A stretch of DNA of 64,000 bases from Chloroflexota bacterium. Lineage in GTDB: Bacteria > Chloroflexota > Anaerolineae > UBA4142. Where the stretch lies: assembly GCA_016219275.1 (NCBI GenBank), contig JACRBM010000058.1, positions 141,348 through 205,347 on the forward strand, read 5' to 3'. The notes under the pieces are model-generated. The model did not search any database and was not told the origin of the DNA. It saw nothing but the letters and a program-made list of their open reading frames with translations. The position numbers and the translations under genes are program-made. This document shows positions 9,260-18,900 of this stretch, piece by piece. How positions within the stretch are numbered: position 1 is the stretch's first letter; each line of letters starts with the position of its first letter.

Positions 9260-9279
9260 GGGCGTTCAATTGAACGCCC
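9260..9279. repeat. Perfect 20-bp palindrome between the FeS and NrfD cistrons
   Basis: GGGCGTTCAATTGAACGCCC is self-complementary over its full length. It may be a repeat element or an intercistronic hairpin that adjusts expression or mRNA stability. Confidence 0.8.
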
Positions 9280-10182
9280 TTACTTATTCGTCACGCGGAC
9301 GGGCGCTTCGGTCAACTTGCCGGCTTCATGGCGATGCGTCCACCAAGCGATGCCGCTCAATAATGCCAACGCGGACGCAAACACGGCAGGAATTTTCGAT
9401 TGGACGTTCCAGGTATAGTTCGGTTTGGCTTCGTGCGGCAAATCCATCCGGAAACCGAGTTGCTCGAACGGCGTCGCGCTCAGGTACAGCATCGCGGTCC
9501 CGCCGACTTCATGCTCGCCGTAGATGTGGTGCACGTACTTGTCCGGCGCTTGCGCGATGCGATCGCGCGCAATCGTCAGCAACTCGTCACGCGGTCCATA
9601 GTAGAGCGCGCGGCTGGGACATGCTTGCACGCACGCCGGGGTGTTGCGTTTGCCATCCGCCATACAACTTTGCGAGCACTTGTTGATCTTGGGGCTGGCG
9701 GAATCCCAGTTGTATTTCGGCGCGCCAAACGGACACGCCATCATGCAGTAGCGACAACCGATGCACTTGTCGGCATCGTACTGGACCGCGCCGCTCGGCG
9801 TCTTTTCGAACGCGCCGACCGGGCACACCGATGCGCACGACGGTTCTTCGCAGTGCATACATTGCATCTTGACCGGCTTGATGACCGGTTTCTTGGGATC
9901 CTGGGAGATGTTCTTCATCTCGACGAACGTCAGCGTCGTTGCCGAGAGACCGACCGGCGTTTCATTCGTCGGCAGATTGTTCGCGACCTTGCACGCGTTC
10001 TGGCAACTGCGGCACCCGACGCACCGGGATGCATCAATCAGAATGCCATTGCCGGCTTGAGGATACACGGGCACGGTCTTGGCATTGCCGGTCAGCACTT
10101 GCGGCGCGACATTCGCGCCGACGGTCAACATCGCCGCGCCCGCGCCGCACGCTTTCAAAAAATCACGTCGAGTGAGACTCAT
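9280..10182 (-). CDS. Tat-exported four-cluster ferredoxin subunit (second copy)
   Basis: A 300-residue protein from the ATG at 10182, with GGAGGT upstream. The twin-arginine signal is MSLTRRDFLKACG. The cysteine groups are CVGCRSCQNAC, CMHCEEPSCASVC, CIGCRYCMMAC, and CSQSC with CVQAC. A C-terminal anchor follows (ASALALLSGIAWW). It is paralogous to the product of 2503-3405 and has the same length. It is encoded between two small upstream genes and the second NrfD gene, so this module has an accessory pair that the first one lacks. Confidence 0.92.
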   Translation of the reverse strand: MSLTRRDFLKACGAGAAMLTVGANVAPQVLTGNAKTVPVYPQAGNGILIDASRCVGCRSCQNACKVANNLPTNETPVGLSATTLTFVEMKNISQDPKKPVIKPVKMQCMHCEEPSCASVCPVGAFEKTPSGAVQYDADKCIGCRYCMMACPFGAPKYNWDSASPKINKCSQSCMADGKRNTPACVQACPSRALYYGPRDELLTIARDRIAQAPDKYVHHIYGEHEVGGTAMLYLSATPFEQLGFRMDLPHEAKPNYTWNVQSKIPAVFASALALLSGIAWWTHRHEAGKLTEAPVRVTNK

Positions 10183-10216
10183 GGGGTACCTCCGAGGGAT
10201 CAGTTCGTTCGAATGA

Positions 10217-10573
10217 TTATGCAACTTTGGTTTGTGGCTTGTAGAGCGCGCAGGAAAAACAATCTTCGCGCACTTTGTGTCCGTCGGCTTGCAGCGCGAG
10301 CCAGCAGGGCAGGTCGGGATGTTTCGTCGCCGCGCATTTCGCGCGGGTGGTCGAATCGCAGTGTTTGAAATCCCAGCAATGCAGACGGATCACTTTAGTT
10401 GGCGTGCGGCGTTCCATCTCATTTTTGCGCGTGCCGTTTTCTTCGGGTGGGCGCATTTTCTTTTCAAGCCAGCGCCCCACCAAAATGGTTAGCGCAATTG
10501 GGATGCCGAGTCGCAGCGCGAACATGCCAATCAAGCCGAGCCATTCGATAAAGGTTTCGATCATCGCTTCCAT
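10217..10573 (-). CDS. Small membrane protein with Cys-rich cytoplasmic tail
   Basis: 118 residues. One N-terminal membrane helix (about 9-33) is followed by a soluble tail with six cysteines (LHCWDFKHCD, KCAATKHPDLPCW, CFSCALYK), which could bind a metal or FeS cluster. It is preceded by GGAGGTG and overlaps the 3' end of the 55-aa gene. I do not recognise a named family. By position it is likely an accessory subunit of the FeS/NrfD module that follows. Confidence 0.75.
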   Translation of the reverse strand: MEAMIETFIEWLGLIGMFALRLGIPIALTILVGRWLEKKMRPPEENGTRKNEMERRTPTKVIRLHCWDFKHCDSTTRAKCAATKHPDLPCWLALQADGHKVREDCFSCALYKPQTKVA

Positions 10574-10728
10574 CCCACACCTCCATCGTTTGATCCTTGC
10601 GAAGGTTTGAGAACTTTCGCAAGGTTGAGTTTGCGCTCAACCAGCGCGCCGAGCGCGAGCATCGCGACGATGGGGAGAACTAGACGTGTGACAAACAACG
10701 TCGTGAGGAACAGGATTTCGCTTACCAT
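10561..10728 (-). CDS. 55-aa single-helix membrane protein
   Basis: Reading from the ATG at 10728 (AAGGAGAAC upstream) gives MVSEILFLTTLFVTRLVLPI, then VAMLALGALVERKLN, and a polar tail to TGA. It has one membrane helix ending in an ALVERK motif like the WLEKK of the next protein and the WVERK/WIERK of both NrfD proteins, which suggests related membrane-exit helices. It overlaps the next gene by 13 bases. It is the first gene of the second FeS/NrfD operon; a TATAAC -10-like element lies about 45 bases upstream. Confidence 0.7.
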   Translation of the reverse strand: MVSEILFLTTLFVTRLVLPIVAMLALGALVERKLNLAKVLKPSQGSNDGGVGWKR

Positions 10729-10816
10729 TTTGTTCTCCTTTGGAATCGCTCTCTTCTGCCTCTGTTATACTTCTTTTTCCTATGCACCCGCCATTCGTAG
10801 AACACTTGATTTTTGC

Positions 10817-10852
10817 AACAAGAAAACACCCCATTCACGCGTGGGGTGTTTT
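10817..10852 (-). terminator. Terminator of the glp operon
   Basis: Stem AAAACACCCC/GGGGTGTTTT (10823-10832 and 10843-10852) followed on the minus strand by TTTTCTTG, just after the glpC stop. Confidence 0.85.
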
Positions 10853-10895
10853 GTGTATATCAGCACCGTTTTGGGAACGCTACGGTGAGCGTTCC

Positions 10896-12161
10896 CTACG
10901 GATTTTTCAACTGGCGTTTTTCCAAATCGAACAAACCGTACGCCGCTGCGAGAATTTCGACTGGCGCGCGTCCCTTTTTTTGCGTGCCATGTTGCAATTG
11001 CCAGCGGCAGATTTCGGAATCGGCGGTGACGAACGACGCGCCGGCTTGCGCGTCTACAAAACGAAACGCCTCTTGTCCAACCTTCATCGCGATATCGTAC
11101 TTTTCCGCTTTGTACCCATACGTCCCGGCGAGTCCACAACATTTCGCGTCGCCCTCGCGCACGTCGAGACCTGGGATCAACGTCATCACGTCGAGTGACG
11201 GTCTGCCCATGCGATGCGCGCGCACTTGGCACGAGACGTGGTACGGCAGAACCATTTGCAAATCGCGAAACTCGGTGTCGAGTTCACCGCGGTCGTGCAG
11301 GTCGCGCAAAAATTCTGACATGTCCCAGACCGCGTTTTTGAAACGCTGTGTGTGGTCGTTTTCGAGGTCGAGCATTTCGGACGCTTCTTCGCGCAACACC
11401 AGAACGCAACTCGTGCTCGTGCCGACAATCGGATAGCCCTTGTCCGCGAACGGCAGAAGTTTGGTGAGATTGTTTTGGTACAGATTTTTCGCGGCGGGAA
11501 ATTCGCCATTGTTCAGCATCGGCAAGCCGCAACAATTTTGCGGGGGCACGATCACTTCGAACCCGTTGCGTTCGAGCACCATCACCGCGGCTTGCCCGAC
11601 GGCGGGTTCGTAATAATTCGTCGAGCAACCATGAAAGTACACGACCTTCTTGTCCGATTTCAATCGCGCGCTTTGTGTGCGCCGAAACCAGGTTGTGAAA
11701 CTACCGCCGGTCGCCCAGTGCGGAATCGGCGCGTGGCGCGCGACGCCCATGATTTTTTCCGCCATAAACCGGCTGAACGGATTGTGAAATCCCAGGTTGG
11801 CGATCTGCGGCGCGAGGTTGCCGATGCGACCCAGGATTTCGTTGCGTCCGAAAAACCAGTTGCGGAGTGGGATGCCGCGCTCGGCGACGATCTGCGCTTT
11901 GGCGCGCGCGTTGATCTCGGCGATGCGAACACCGGTCGGACACACTTCGTTGCAGACGCGGCATGCGGAACAATAATCTACCGAGTGATCGGGCGAGTGC
12001 GTTTGGACGCTCGCGCGAAATCGTTGTGCTTGCGGACCCACGTACTTGGGTCCGGGAAATTTATCCGTGACTGCCGCGACCGGGCAGTACGATGTGCAGA
12101 TGTTGCACTTGATACATTCGTCGAGCGTCGTGCTGACGGAATGCCAGGATTGGGTATGCAT
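10896..12161 (-). CDS. glpC: Anaerobic glycerol-3-phosphate dehydrogenase, membrane-anchor FeS subunit C
   Basis: 421 residues. Two N-terminal [4Fe-4S] motifs (CIKCNICTSYC; CSACRVCNEVC) are followed by two CCG domains (PQNCCGLPML about 220; AKCCGLAGTYG about 350). This is the architecture of GlpC, which docks GlpAB to the membrane and hands electrons to menaquinone. It is the last gene of glpABC, with a terminator after it. CCG domains also occur in HdrD/DsrK, so an alternative role feeding the adjacent NrfD modules cannot be excluded, but the glpA and glpB context makes GlpC the best call. Confidence 0.92.
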   Translation of the reverse strand: MHTQSWHSVSTTLDECIKCNICTSYCPVAAVTDKFPGPKYVGPQAQRFRASVQTHSPDHSVDYCSACRVCNEVCPTGVRIAEINARAKAQIVAERGIPLRNWFFGRNEILGRIGNLAPQIANLGFHNPFSRFMAEKIMGVARHAPIPHWATGGSFTTWFRRTQSARLKSDKKVVYFHGCSTNYYEPAVGQAAVMVLERNGFEVIVPPQNCCGLPMLNNGEFPAAKNLYQNNLTKLLPFADKGYPIVGTSTSCVLVLREEASEMLDLENDHTQRFKNAVWDMSEFLRDLHDRGELDTEFRDLQMVLPYHVSCQVRAHRMGRPSLDVMTLIPGLDVREGDAKCCGLAGTYGYKAEKYDIAMKVGQEAFRFVDAQAGASFVTADSEICRWQLQHGTQKKGRAPVEILAAAYGLFDLEKRQLKNP

Positions 12162-12214
12162 ACAAGCTCCAAGTTTAAAATGAAAAGTTAAATGTGAATT
12201 GCGGCGGTCGGTGG

Positions 12215-13471
12215 TCAGCGGTCGGCGGTCGCTTTGCCGACTGCCGTGCCGGTCGCAATCGCAATGCCTTCGAGACTGCGTTCGCGGATCGCGTCGGCGT
12301 GCGCGAGAATGCCGCCCGCCGCGTACAGATTCTCAAACACGCGCGCGCCGTTTGCGTCCACCGGTTGAAAATCGCGATTGACGCGGACGCCGGTGCGAAA
12401 GACCGGATGTCCTTGCGAATCAATAAAGCGCGTGCGAAACCAATCGGTGCGCTGTGCAGGCGCGGCGAGCGGCAATCCGAAAACGACCTCCCAGGTTTTG
12501 CCGGTGTGATCGCTGTTGACGCCCCCGCCGAGAATCCCGCCGGTCGCGAGCACGAACACGTCGCCGCGATGTTTGAGCGGACGACCGCTCGTCTCGCTTT
12601 CGACGTACTGGATGCGCCCGTTCTCTGCGTGGAACGCGGTCACTTGCATATTCACATCCACGCGCACACCCAGCTTTTGCAAGTGCTGATTCAACGCGGT
12701 GTTCAGGCGAATGCCTGGCACGCTCGGCGGCAAGGTTGGAATCTCGAAAATGTCCGCGCCGGTCGCGTCTCGCAAATCTCCTATCACGTCGTCGTGTACG
12801 TTCATGCCGAGAATCGCCGGCAAGCCGATGCGTTCGCCTGCGCGGACAAGTTGTTTGAGCGCGCCACCCAGTTTCGCGCGCGTCGCCGTATCGTCGAGAG
12901 TGGATGCAAGTTGCACCGTGTTGCTGTCGTGCCGTGCGGTGATGGTGTCGAGCGGTAGAAACGCCGCGCGCGCGGCGTGTCCTTGCTTACTCAAATTCTC
13001 CGCGATCAGTTCCGGATAAAAATCGCGCATCCCGCGCAAGCCGACGATGAGCATTGGTTGTTGGCGACTCAAATCGCCGGTGAGCTGCGCGCGCGGAGCG
13101 ATGAATGCCGGACGCGCCGCGCCAACCGGCGAAGGCAACCACAAATTTTTCGTCGCGTTGCCTTCGTACGGCAAACCGATCTCGCGCGTGAGCGCGGCGA
13201 ATTGCGCGAACGCGTCGGCAATCGCGCGGCGGTCAATCAGTGCGTACGGATGATTCGGTTCGGCGTGCGTCAACGCGTCGAGTGAATCGAATACGTTTTG
13301 CGCCGGTGATTTTTCGTCGGGATAATAACCGAGTGCGTCAATCGTTCCCGCGCTCCAATGTGTTGCGCCCCAGCCCTTGGCGACGATCTTGACGCGCGCG
13401 CCATTTTTCGCGGCGTGATACGCGGTGACGAGTCCCGCGAGTCCTGCGCCGATGATGACGACCTCAGTCAT
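12215..13471 (-). CDS. glpB: Anaerobic glycerol-3-phosphate dehydrogenase subunit B
   Basis: 418-residue flavoprotein. The N-terminal dinucleotide-binding motif is VIIGAGLAGLVTAYHAAKNG, and there is a C-terminal FAD-closing region with a LYAAGGILAHADAIRERS motif. It overlaps glpA by 8 bases. GlpB is the FMN/FAD subunit of the anaerobic dehydrogenase. Its last codons lie in a GGTCGGTGGTCAGCGGTCGG low-complexity repeat, so the extreme C-terminus may have been altered by a repeat insertion. Confidence 0.92.
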   Translation of the reverse strand: MTEVVIIGAGLAGLVTAYHAAKNGARVKIVAKGWGATHWSAGTIDALGYYPDEKSPAQNVFDSLDALTHAEPNHPYALIDRRAIADAFAQFAALTREIGLPYEGNATKNLWLPSPVGAARPAFIAPRAQLTGDLSRQQPMLIVGLRGMRDFYPELIAENLSKQGHAARAAFLPLDTITARHDSNTVQLASTLDDTATRAKLGGALKQLVRAGERIGLPAILGMNVHDDVIGDLRDATGADIFEIPTLPPSVPGIRLNTALNQHLQKLGVRVDVNMQVTAFHAENGRIQYVESETSGRPLKHRGDVFVLATGGILGGGVNSDHTGKTWEVVFGLPLAAPAQRTDWFRTRFIDSQGHPVFRTGVRVNRDFQPVDANGARVFENLYAAGGILAHADAIRERSLEGIAIATGTAVGKATADR

Positions 13472-15176
13472 GTTTCACCTCGGCTGCGCCGGTCTGCGTG
13501 TAAAAATCGCTCATTGGACTAGATAGATTTTCGTCCGGCAAATGGTCCGCGTTCATCAGCGCGAGATAGATCAACTCATCCAAGCGTTCTTGCTTCAACT
13601 GGCGTCCCCACAAAATCGGCGTGAGACCTTTCCAGCGTTCCTGGAGAAAATCGCGGAGCAAAAGATTGGGATTGGAGGTTGGAGGTTGGAGGTTGGAATT
13701 TGGAGATTGATTGCGCGAAGGTGATTGCAAATTCGCGACGTTCCAAACGTTTGCTTGTTCACTATTGACTGTTAACTGTTGACTGTTGACTGTCAACTCG
13801 TGGACAATCCCCGCCGCGCGGTACGTGCAGAATCCGCCCTGGCACGGACCCATGCCTAGTCGTAGATCGCGCCGCAAGTCGTCGAGCGTGAATGTCGGAT
13901 TGTTGCGCGCGGCATTTTCGAGCATCGCGCGTGTGACGAGTTCGCATTCGCACACGAGTTCACTTTGCAAATGGTTCTCTTCAACTTCGGCGAGGCGATG
14001 ACCGAGCCAATAGTGCCCGTGTTCCGCGCCGGGCACCGGCGTCGTCGCGGTGATGCACGGCTTGCGCGTGCCGAGTTGCTCGCACACCTTGTTCAGCGTG
14101 ATTTCCGCCATCAAGCGGAACGTCGTCCACTTGCCTCCGATGATCGTGAGCAGACCAGACATCCCATCGCGCGCTTGGTGATCGAGCAGAGTCAAGCCGC
14201 GCGTCGCGTCGCGGCTCGCGCCGGTGAAATGTTCTTGGTAGAGTGGACGCACGCCCGCCCACGCGCGCACGACGCGCGCGCGGCTGATCCCAGGAATCAG
14301 TTTGTCGCCTTCATTCAACAACAGTTCGACTTCCCAGGGTTCGATGCTCAAATTTTCCGGATGCGGCACGCGTTCGTCGGTCGTGCCGATCACCGCGACG
14401 GTGTGAATCGGCACGATGATGTCGCCGTCGTCCGGCATCTTGCAGCGATTGAGGACGGTGTTGATGAGCCGATGATTCATCGCGAGCATCACGCCCTTGC
14501 CGGGAATCACGTCCACGCGCAGTCCCGCCGTCTGCGCGATCAAGCCCGCCCACGCACCGGACGCGTTGAGCGTCATCGCCGCGCGAATCTCGACGTCCTC
14601 GTCGTGCATCACATCGCGCACACGCGCGCCGACGACGCGATTTGTTTCGACGAGCAGTTGTAAAACTTCGTGGTACGTGAGGATGCGCGCGCCGGCTTGT
14701 TGCGCGGCTTGCGCGGTCGAGTGTGTCGCTTGAAAACTATCTGCCGAACCATCGGGCACCTGGAAAACTCGACTTGCGCGCGGATTCATCAGCGGCTCGC
14801 GTTTGCGCGCGGCGTCCACCGAAATTTCTTCGCACGGCACGCCGGTTTGTTGACACGCCGCGACGAACTTGTCCGGGTACTCTCCTTCGTCCGCCGGTGT
14901 CACGACGAAAAATCCGCTCGTGTCTTCGATGCAGTGCGCGTGCGTTTTTCGCAAGGTACGATTTTCTTGAATGCACTCGACCGCGCTCTGCGGGTCTTTG
15001 ACGACGTAGCGACCGCCGCTGTGGAGCAAGCCGTGATAGCGTCCGGTGGTGCCGTGCGTCAGGTCGCGTTTCTCGACGAGGACGACGCGAAAGCCGCGCA
15101 ACGCCGCGTCCCACGCGATGCCCGTCCCGGTCGCGCCGCCGCCAATGACGAGAATGTCTGTCTCTAGACGTTTCAT
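13464..15176 (-). CDS. glpA: Anaerobic glycerol-3-phosphate dehydrogenase subunit A
   Basis: 570 residues from the ATG at 15176 (AAGGAAATC upstream; an in-frame start at 15239 would read through the palindromic repeat). The FAD motif is LVIGGGATGTGIAWDAALRG near residue 10. The DAO domain is followed by a BFD-type [2Fe-2S] domain (CECE... GPCQGGFC). It oxidises glycerol-3-phosphate to dihydroxyacetone phosphate. Residues about 460-505 are an odd linker (ELTVNSQQLTVNS... NSNLQPPTSNPN) encoded by short tandem repeats that elsewhere in the window are non-coding. Confidence 0.93.
   Translation of the reverse strand: MKRLETDILVIGGGATGTGIAWDAALRGFRVVLVEKRDLTHGTTGRYHGLLHSGGRYVVKDPQSAVECIQENRTLRKTHAHCIEDTSGFFVVTPADEGEYPDKFVAACQQTGVPCEEISVDAARKREPLMNPRASRVFQVPDGSADSFQATHSTAQAAQQAGARILTYHEVLQLLVETNRVVGARVRDVMHDEDVEIRAAMTLNASGAWAGLIAQTAGLRVDVIPGKGVMLAMNHRLINTVLNRCKMPDDGDIIVPIHTVAVIGTTDERVPHPENLSIEPWEVELLLNEGDKLIPGISRARVVRAWAGVRPLYQEHFTGASRDATRGLTLLDHQARDGMSGLLTIIGGKWTTFRLMAEITLNKVCEQLGTRKPCITATTPVPGAEHGHYWLGHRLAEVEENHLQSELVCECELVTRAMLENAARNNPTFTLDDLRRDLRLGMGPCQGGFCTYRAAGIVHELTVNSQQLTVNSEQANVWNVANLQSPSRNQSPNSNLQPPTSNPNLLLRDFLQERWKGLTPILWGRQLKQERLDELIYLALMNADHLPDENLSSPMSDFYTQTGAAEVKHD
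13663..13799. repeat. Short tandem repeats inserted inside glpA
   Basis: Runs of GGAGGTTGGA (13675-13700) and of TTGACTGTTAAC/TTGACTGT (13763-13797). The same classes occur between genes at 32793-32816, 35286-35320, 37890-37910 and 52845-52925. Here they are in frame and code for a Ser/Asn/Gln/Pro linker. Confidence 0.8.
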
Positions 15177-15195
15177 TTTTTGATTTCCTTTGTGC

Positions 15196-15228
15196 AGACC
15201 TGCGAGGTCTGCAAGACCTCGCAGGTCT
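15196..15228. repeat. Inverted repeat AGACCTGCGAGGTCT / AGACCTCGCAGGTCT
   Basis: Two 15-bp arms, each nearly palindromic, separated by 3 bases, between the thioesterase stop and the glpA start. A close relative lies in coding sequence at 33594-33626. Confidence 0.85.
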
Positions 15229-15231
15229 CGT

Positions 15232-15675
15232 TCATGCACTCCCGCTGACCGTTGCTTCCAAGTCGTGGATGCGTTGTTTCAAATCATCGGGCAACCGGGT
15301 TTTTTTCTTTTCGCGATAATTATACGCGACGATGACGCCTTCGCCCTCCGCCGCGATGCGGTGTGCCTGGTGGCTCACGATGCAATGCTCCATCACAAAA
15401 CGATCTTCTTCGATGTGGGTGATGCGTGTGCCAACCGAAACGATATCGGGATAGGTCAGCGGCATTTTGAACTTGCATTGCACCGAACCCAGGATCGGTC
15501 CGACGTTCGATTGCGCGTTCACGCCAAAGAATCCCAGTTTTTGAAAATACGCGATGCGCGCGCTTTCAAAGTAGCGAAGATAAATAGTGTTATTCACGTG
15601 ACCCAGCGCGTCCATGTCGCCCCACGCCACGGGAATTTCAATCACGACCGGATATTTCGCTAGCAACTTGTTCAT
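15232..15675 (-). CDS. Acyl-CoA thioesterase, 4HBT hot-dog family
   Basis: 147 residues from the ATG at 15675 (AAGGAAAC upstream). VAWGDMDALGHVNNTIYLRY carries the 4-hydroxybenzoyl-CoA thioesterase motif with the catalytic Asp and the HVNN signature. Length is typical for YbgC/FadM-like enzymes, which hydrolyse acyl-CoA thioesters in the cytoplasm. It lies upstream of glpA on the same strand; co-transcription is likely but the 55-base gap contains a palindrome. Substrate unknown. Confidence 0.9.
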   Translation of the reverse strand: MNKLLAKYPVVIEIPVAWGDMDALGHVNNTIYLRYFESARIAYFQKLGFFGVNAQSNVGPILGSVQCKFKMPLTYPDIVSVGTRITHIEEDRFVMEHCIVSHQAHRIAAEGEGVIVAYNYREKKKTRLPDDLKQRIHDLEATVSGSA

Positions 15676-15746
15676 TTGAGTTTCCTTGCATGGGAATTTG
15701 CGCGTGATTATACCGCGAGTGATGTGAAAACCCAAGATGGATTCCA

Positions 15747-15787
15747 ACCCCCTCCCTCACCCTCCCCCGTCAAAGACAGGGGAGGGA
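15747..15787. repeat. CCCTCCCC-type palindromic repeat
   Basis: CCCTCCCTCACCCTCCCCC followed by a GGGGAGGGA arm, between the divergent thioesterase and ligase genes. Confidence 0.75.
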
Positions 15788-15820
15788 ATTTGAAAAGCCA
15801 TGAATGCAAATCCACATAAC

Positions 15821-15849
15821 TTGTCGCCGCGCGATGATTATGCTACAAT
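15821..15849 (+). promoter_or_regulatory. Promoter of the ligase/TPR gene
   Basis: TTGTCG (15821-15826), a 17-base spacer, TACAAT (15844-15849) with the extended TGC before it. The predicted start is about 80 bases upstream of the ATG at 15935. Confidence 0.7.
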
Positions 15850-15934
15850 GGCGCCATCGCTCCGAAGAGTTACATCGGACCGAGACATGCTCTACTCACT
15901 TTTGTGCGCTCCCATTTAAGGTAAAGTATACCCA

Positions 15935-18900
15935 ATGCTTACACGCCTCTCCAACTTTTGCGACAAACTGCTCGAAGCCGGCTGGCTCGCCGCGCTCATC
16001 GTCGCGCCGATTTATTTTGACATCTACTCCAGTCGCGTGTTCGAGCCGGACAAGGCGGGGCTGGTCCGTTCACTCGCACTCATCATGGTTGCCGCGTGGG
16101 TGATCAAGCGCGTCGAGACCGGTTTTCTGCGCGCGCCGCTGCGCGCGAGTATCCTCGAATGGACGCGCGAAAATCCGCTCTTGTTGCCGACGCTGGCGGT
16201 GGTCATCGTCTATCTCATTTCGACGCTGTTCTCTGTCGCGCCGAGTGTGAGTTTCTGGGGTTCGTATCAACGCTTGCAGGGCGCGTACTCGATGTTCTCG
16301 TACATCGTGATTTTCCTGATGACGGTCACATCGCTCCGCACGCGCGCGCAATTGGACCGCGCACTCAACGTCGTCGTTCTGACCAGTTTCCCGGTCGCGT
16401 TCTACGGTTTGCTCCAACACTTTGAAATGGATCCGTTGCCCTGGGGCGGCGATACCACCGTCCGCATCGCGGCGAATATGGGCAACTCGATTTTCGTCGC
16501 GGCGTACTTGATCATGGCGGTGCCGCTCGCGCTCGCGCGTTGGATGCAATCGCTCGCGCGGGTCAGCGCGGATACCTTGCCACGCGTGCCCATTGTCGCG
16601 GCAGCGGCGCTCGCGCTCGCGGCGTTGATGACGTTGTGGCTGTTTAATTTTATGGCGGGCACGATATTCGCGATTGCCCTACTCGTCGTCGCGTTGATCG
16701 TCGCGTGGCTTACGCGAACACCGCTGCGCGATTGGCTCGTGCTCGCCTCGTTTACGTTGATTCTCGCGGCGCAAGCGGTCGCGATTTTCTTTAGCCAAAG
16801 CCGCGGACCCTGGCTGGGTTTGGCGGGCGGTCTGTTTGCGTTCATCGTGATCTACGCGCTCGCGCGCGGCGCGCGCAAGGTGATGCTCGGCGCGATTGGC
16901 ATGGCGATCTTGGCGGTCGCGTTTCTCGTCCTCTTCAATTTGCCGAATACGCCGCTCGCGCCGCTCAAGCAAGTGCCGTACCTGGGTCGCCTGGGACAGG
17001 TCTTTGATGCCGAACCTGGTTCGACTGGACGCGTCCGCGAGTTGATCTGGGAAGGCGCGTTGCAACTCGTTGTCCCGCACGCGCCACTCTGGTCGCCGCT
17101 GTCTGGCGACGACGCGATCAACGTGATTCGTCCGCTCGTCGGGTATGGTCCCGAAGCGATGTACGTCGCGTTCAATCCGTTCTATCCGCCGGAACTGGGA
17201 CGCACCGAAGCGCGCAATGCGTCGCCCGACCGTTCGCACAATGAAACCTTCGACGCGCTCGTGACGACCGGCTTGTTGGGATTCGGCGCGTACATTCTCT
17301 TGTTCATTTCGGTTTTTTACTTTGGGCTCAAGTGGCTGGGATTTATTCAATCGTCCGATCAGCGCAACGCGTTCGTCGCGCTGTGGCTCATCGGTGGGTC
17401 TCTCGCCGCGCTCGTCGTCGGCGCGTGGCGCGGCTGGAATTACATCGGCGTTGCCTTACCCGCCGGGATGGTTGTCGGGTTGCTCGTGTTTCTCGTCCTC
17501 GACGCGTTGCGTGCGCGCGATTTCGCGCGGATCGAAGGCGAACGCGCGTTGTTGCTCTCCGCACTGCTCGCCGCGCTCATCGCGCACTTTTTTGAAATTC
17601 ACTTTGGAATCGCAATCGTCGCGACGCGCACCTACTTTTGGTTCTACGCCGCGTTGCTCGTGCTCATTGGCATGAATCGCCTGAGCGACGAGACGCGCCC
17701 AAGCCCCGCGCCGGAATCGGCGCGCGTCGAGCCGGAAGAGTCGCCGAAGGATGCGCGTCGTCGCAAACGGCGTTCCACTGCGCGACCGGTCGAGCCAGCG
17801 CGCCGCGAGGCGGAGATGTCGCCCGCGCCAGTGCTGGGTTGGACGGCGGCGGCGACACTCGTAATGTTGACGCTCGCGTTTTGCTTTGTGACGAATCAAG
17901 CTGGCTCGCCGAGCGCGTTCGGCGCATTGGAGCGCGCCTTGCTTTACAAAGGTACAGAGCAAACATTCGGGGTATTGTTGTTGTTTTTGCTGACCTGGAT
18001 CATCCTGGGTATCGTCGGCTTGAGCGCGGAAATGCCGCGTAGCGGCGTCACGCGCGACGCGTGGACACTTTCGATTGCGTTGTACGCGGTGCTCTCGTTT
18101 ACCGCGTGGGTGTGGTACGTGTTGTTGCAACTGCGTTGGCTCACGCAACCGGGCGATCAGACCGAGATGTTTATCAACGCCCTGGGTCTGTACTATATCG
18201 CGTTCCTGCTCGCGGTCGGCGTCCTGGGATTTGCGCTCGCGGCATCCGCGCGCGGCGAGGCAGTCGCGCGCTTTCAGCCGGCGAATATGGTCGCCACGCC
18301 GTTGCTGATTCTCGTGGTCGGCGGATTGATCTACACGACGAATTTTGCCGGCGTGCAGGCGGACATTTATTACAAAGCCGGCACGAACTATGACGCGGCG
18401 GGCGCGTGGGATCGCAGCATCACCGCGTACCAACGCGCGTTCGATCTGCAGCCGACCCAGGATTTCTACGCGCTGTTCCTGGGGCGCGCGTATCTCGAAG
18501 GCGCGCGCGCGATCAACGACTCGGCGCAACGCACATCACTGCTGACCGCGAGTCAACGCACGCTCGAACTCGCGCGCCAGATGAATCCGCTCAACACCGA
18601 TCACTCGGCGAATCTCGCGCGCTTGTTCCGCTTGACCACGACGTTGACGGAGGCGCCGGCGGAAAAAACCGCGCGCATCCAAAAATCCATCGGCTATTAC
18701 GGCGATGCCACGCGCTTGTCGCCGAACGCGGCGCATCTGCGGAACGAGTGGGCGCTCACGTACATGCTCGCGAACGATTTGCCCAAGATGCGCGAGCAAC
18801 TCGATATTTCACTCTCGCTCGACACGACGTTCGCGCAAACGTATCTGTACTGGGGCGAGTACTATCGCATCACGGGCGATTTGAACAAGGCGATTGATTT

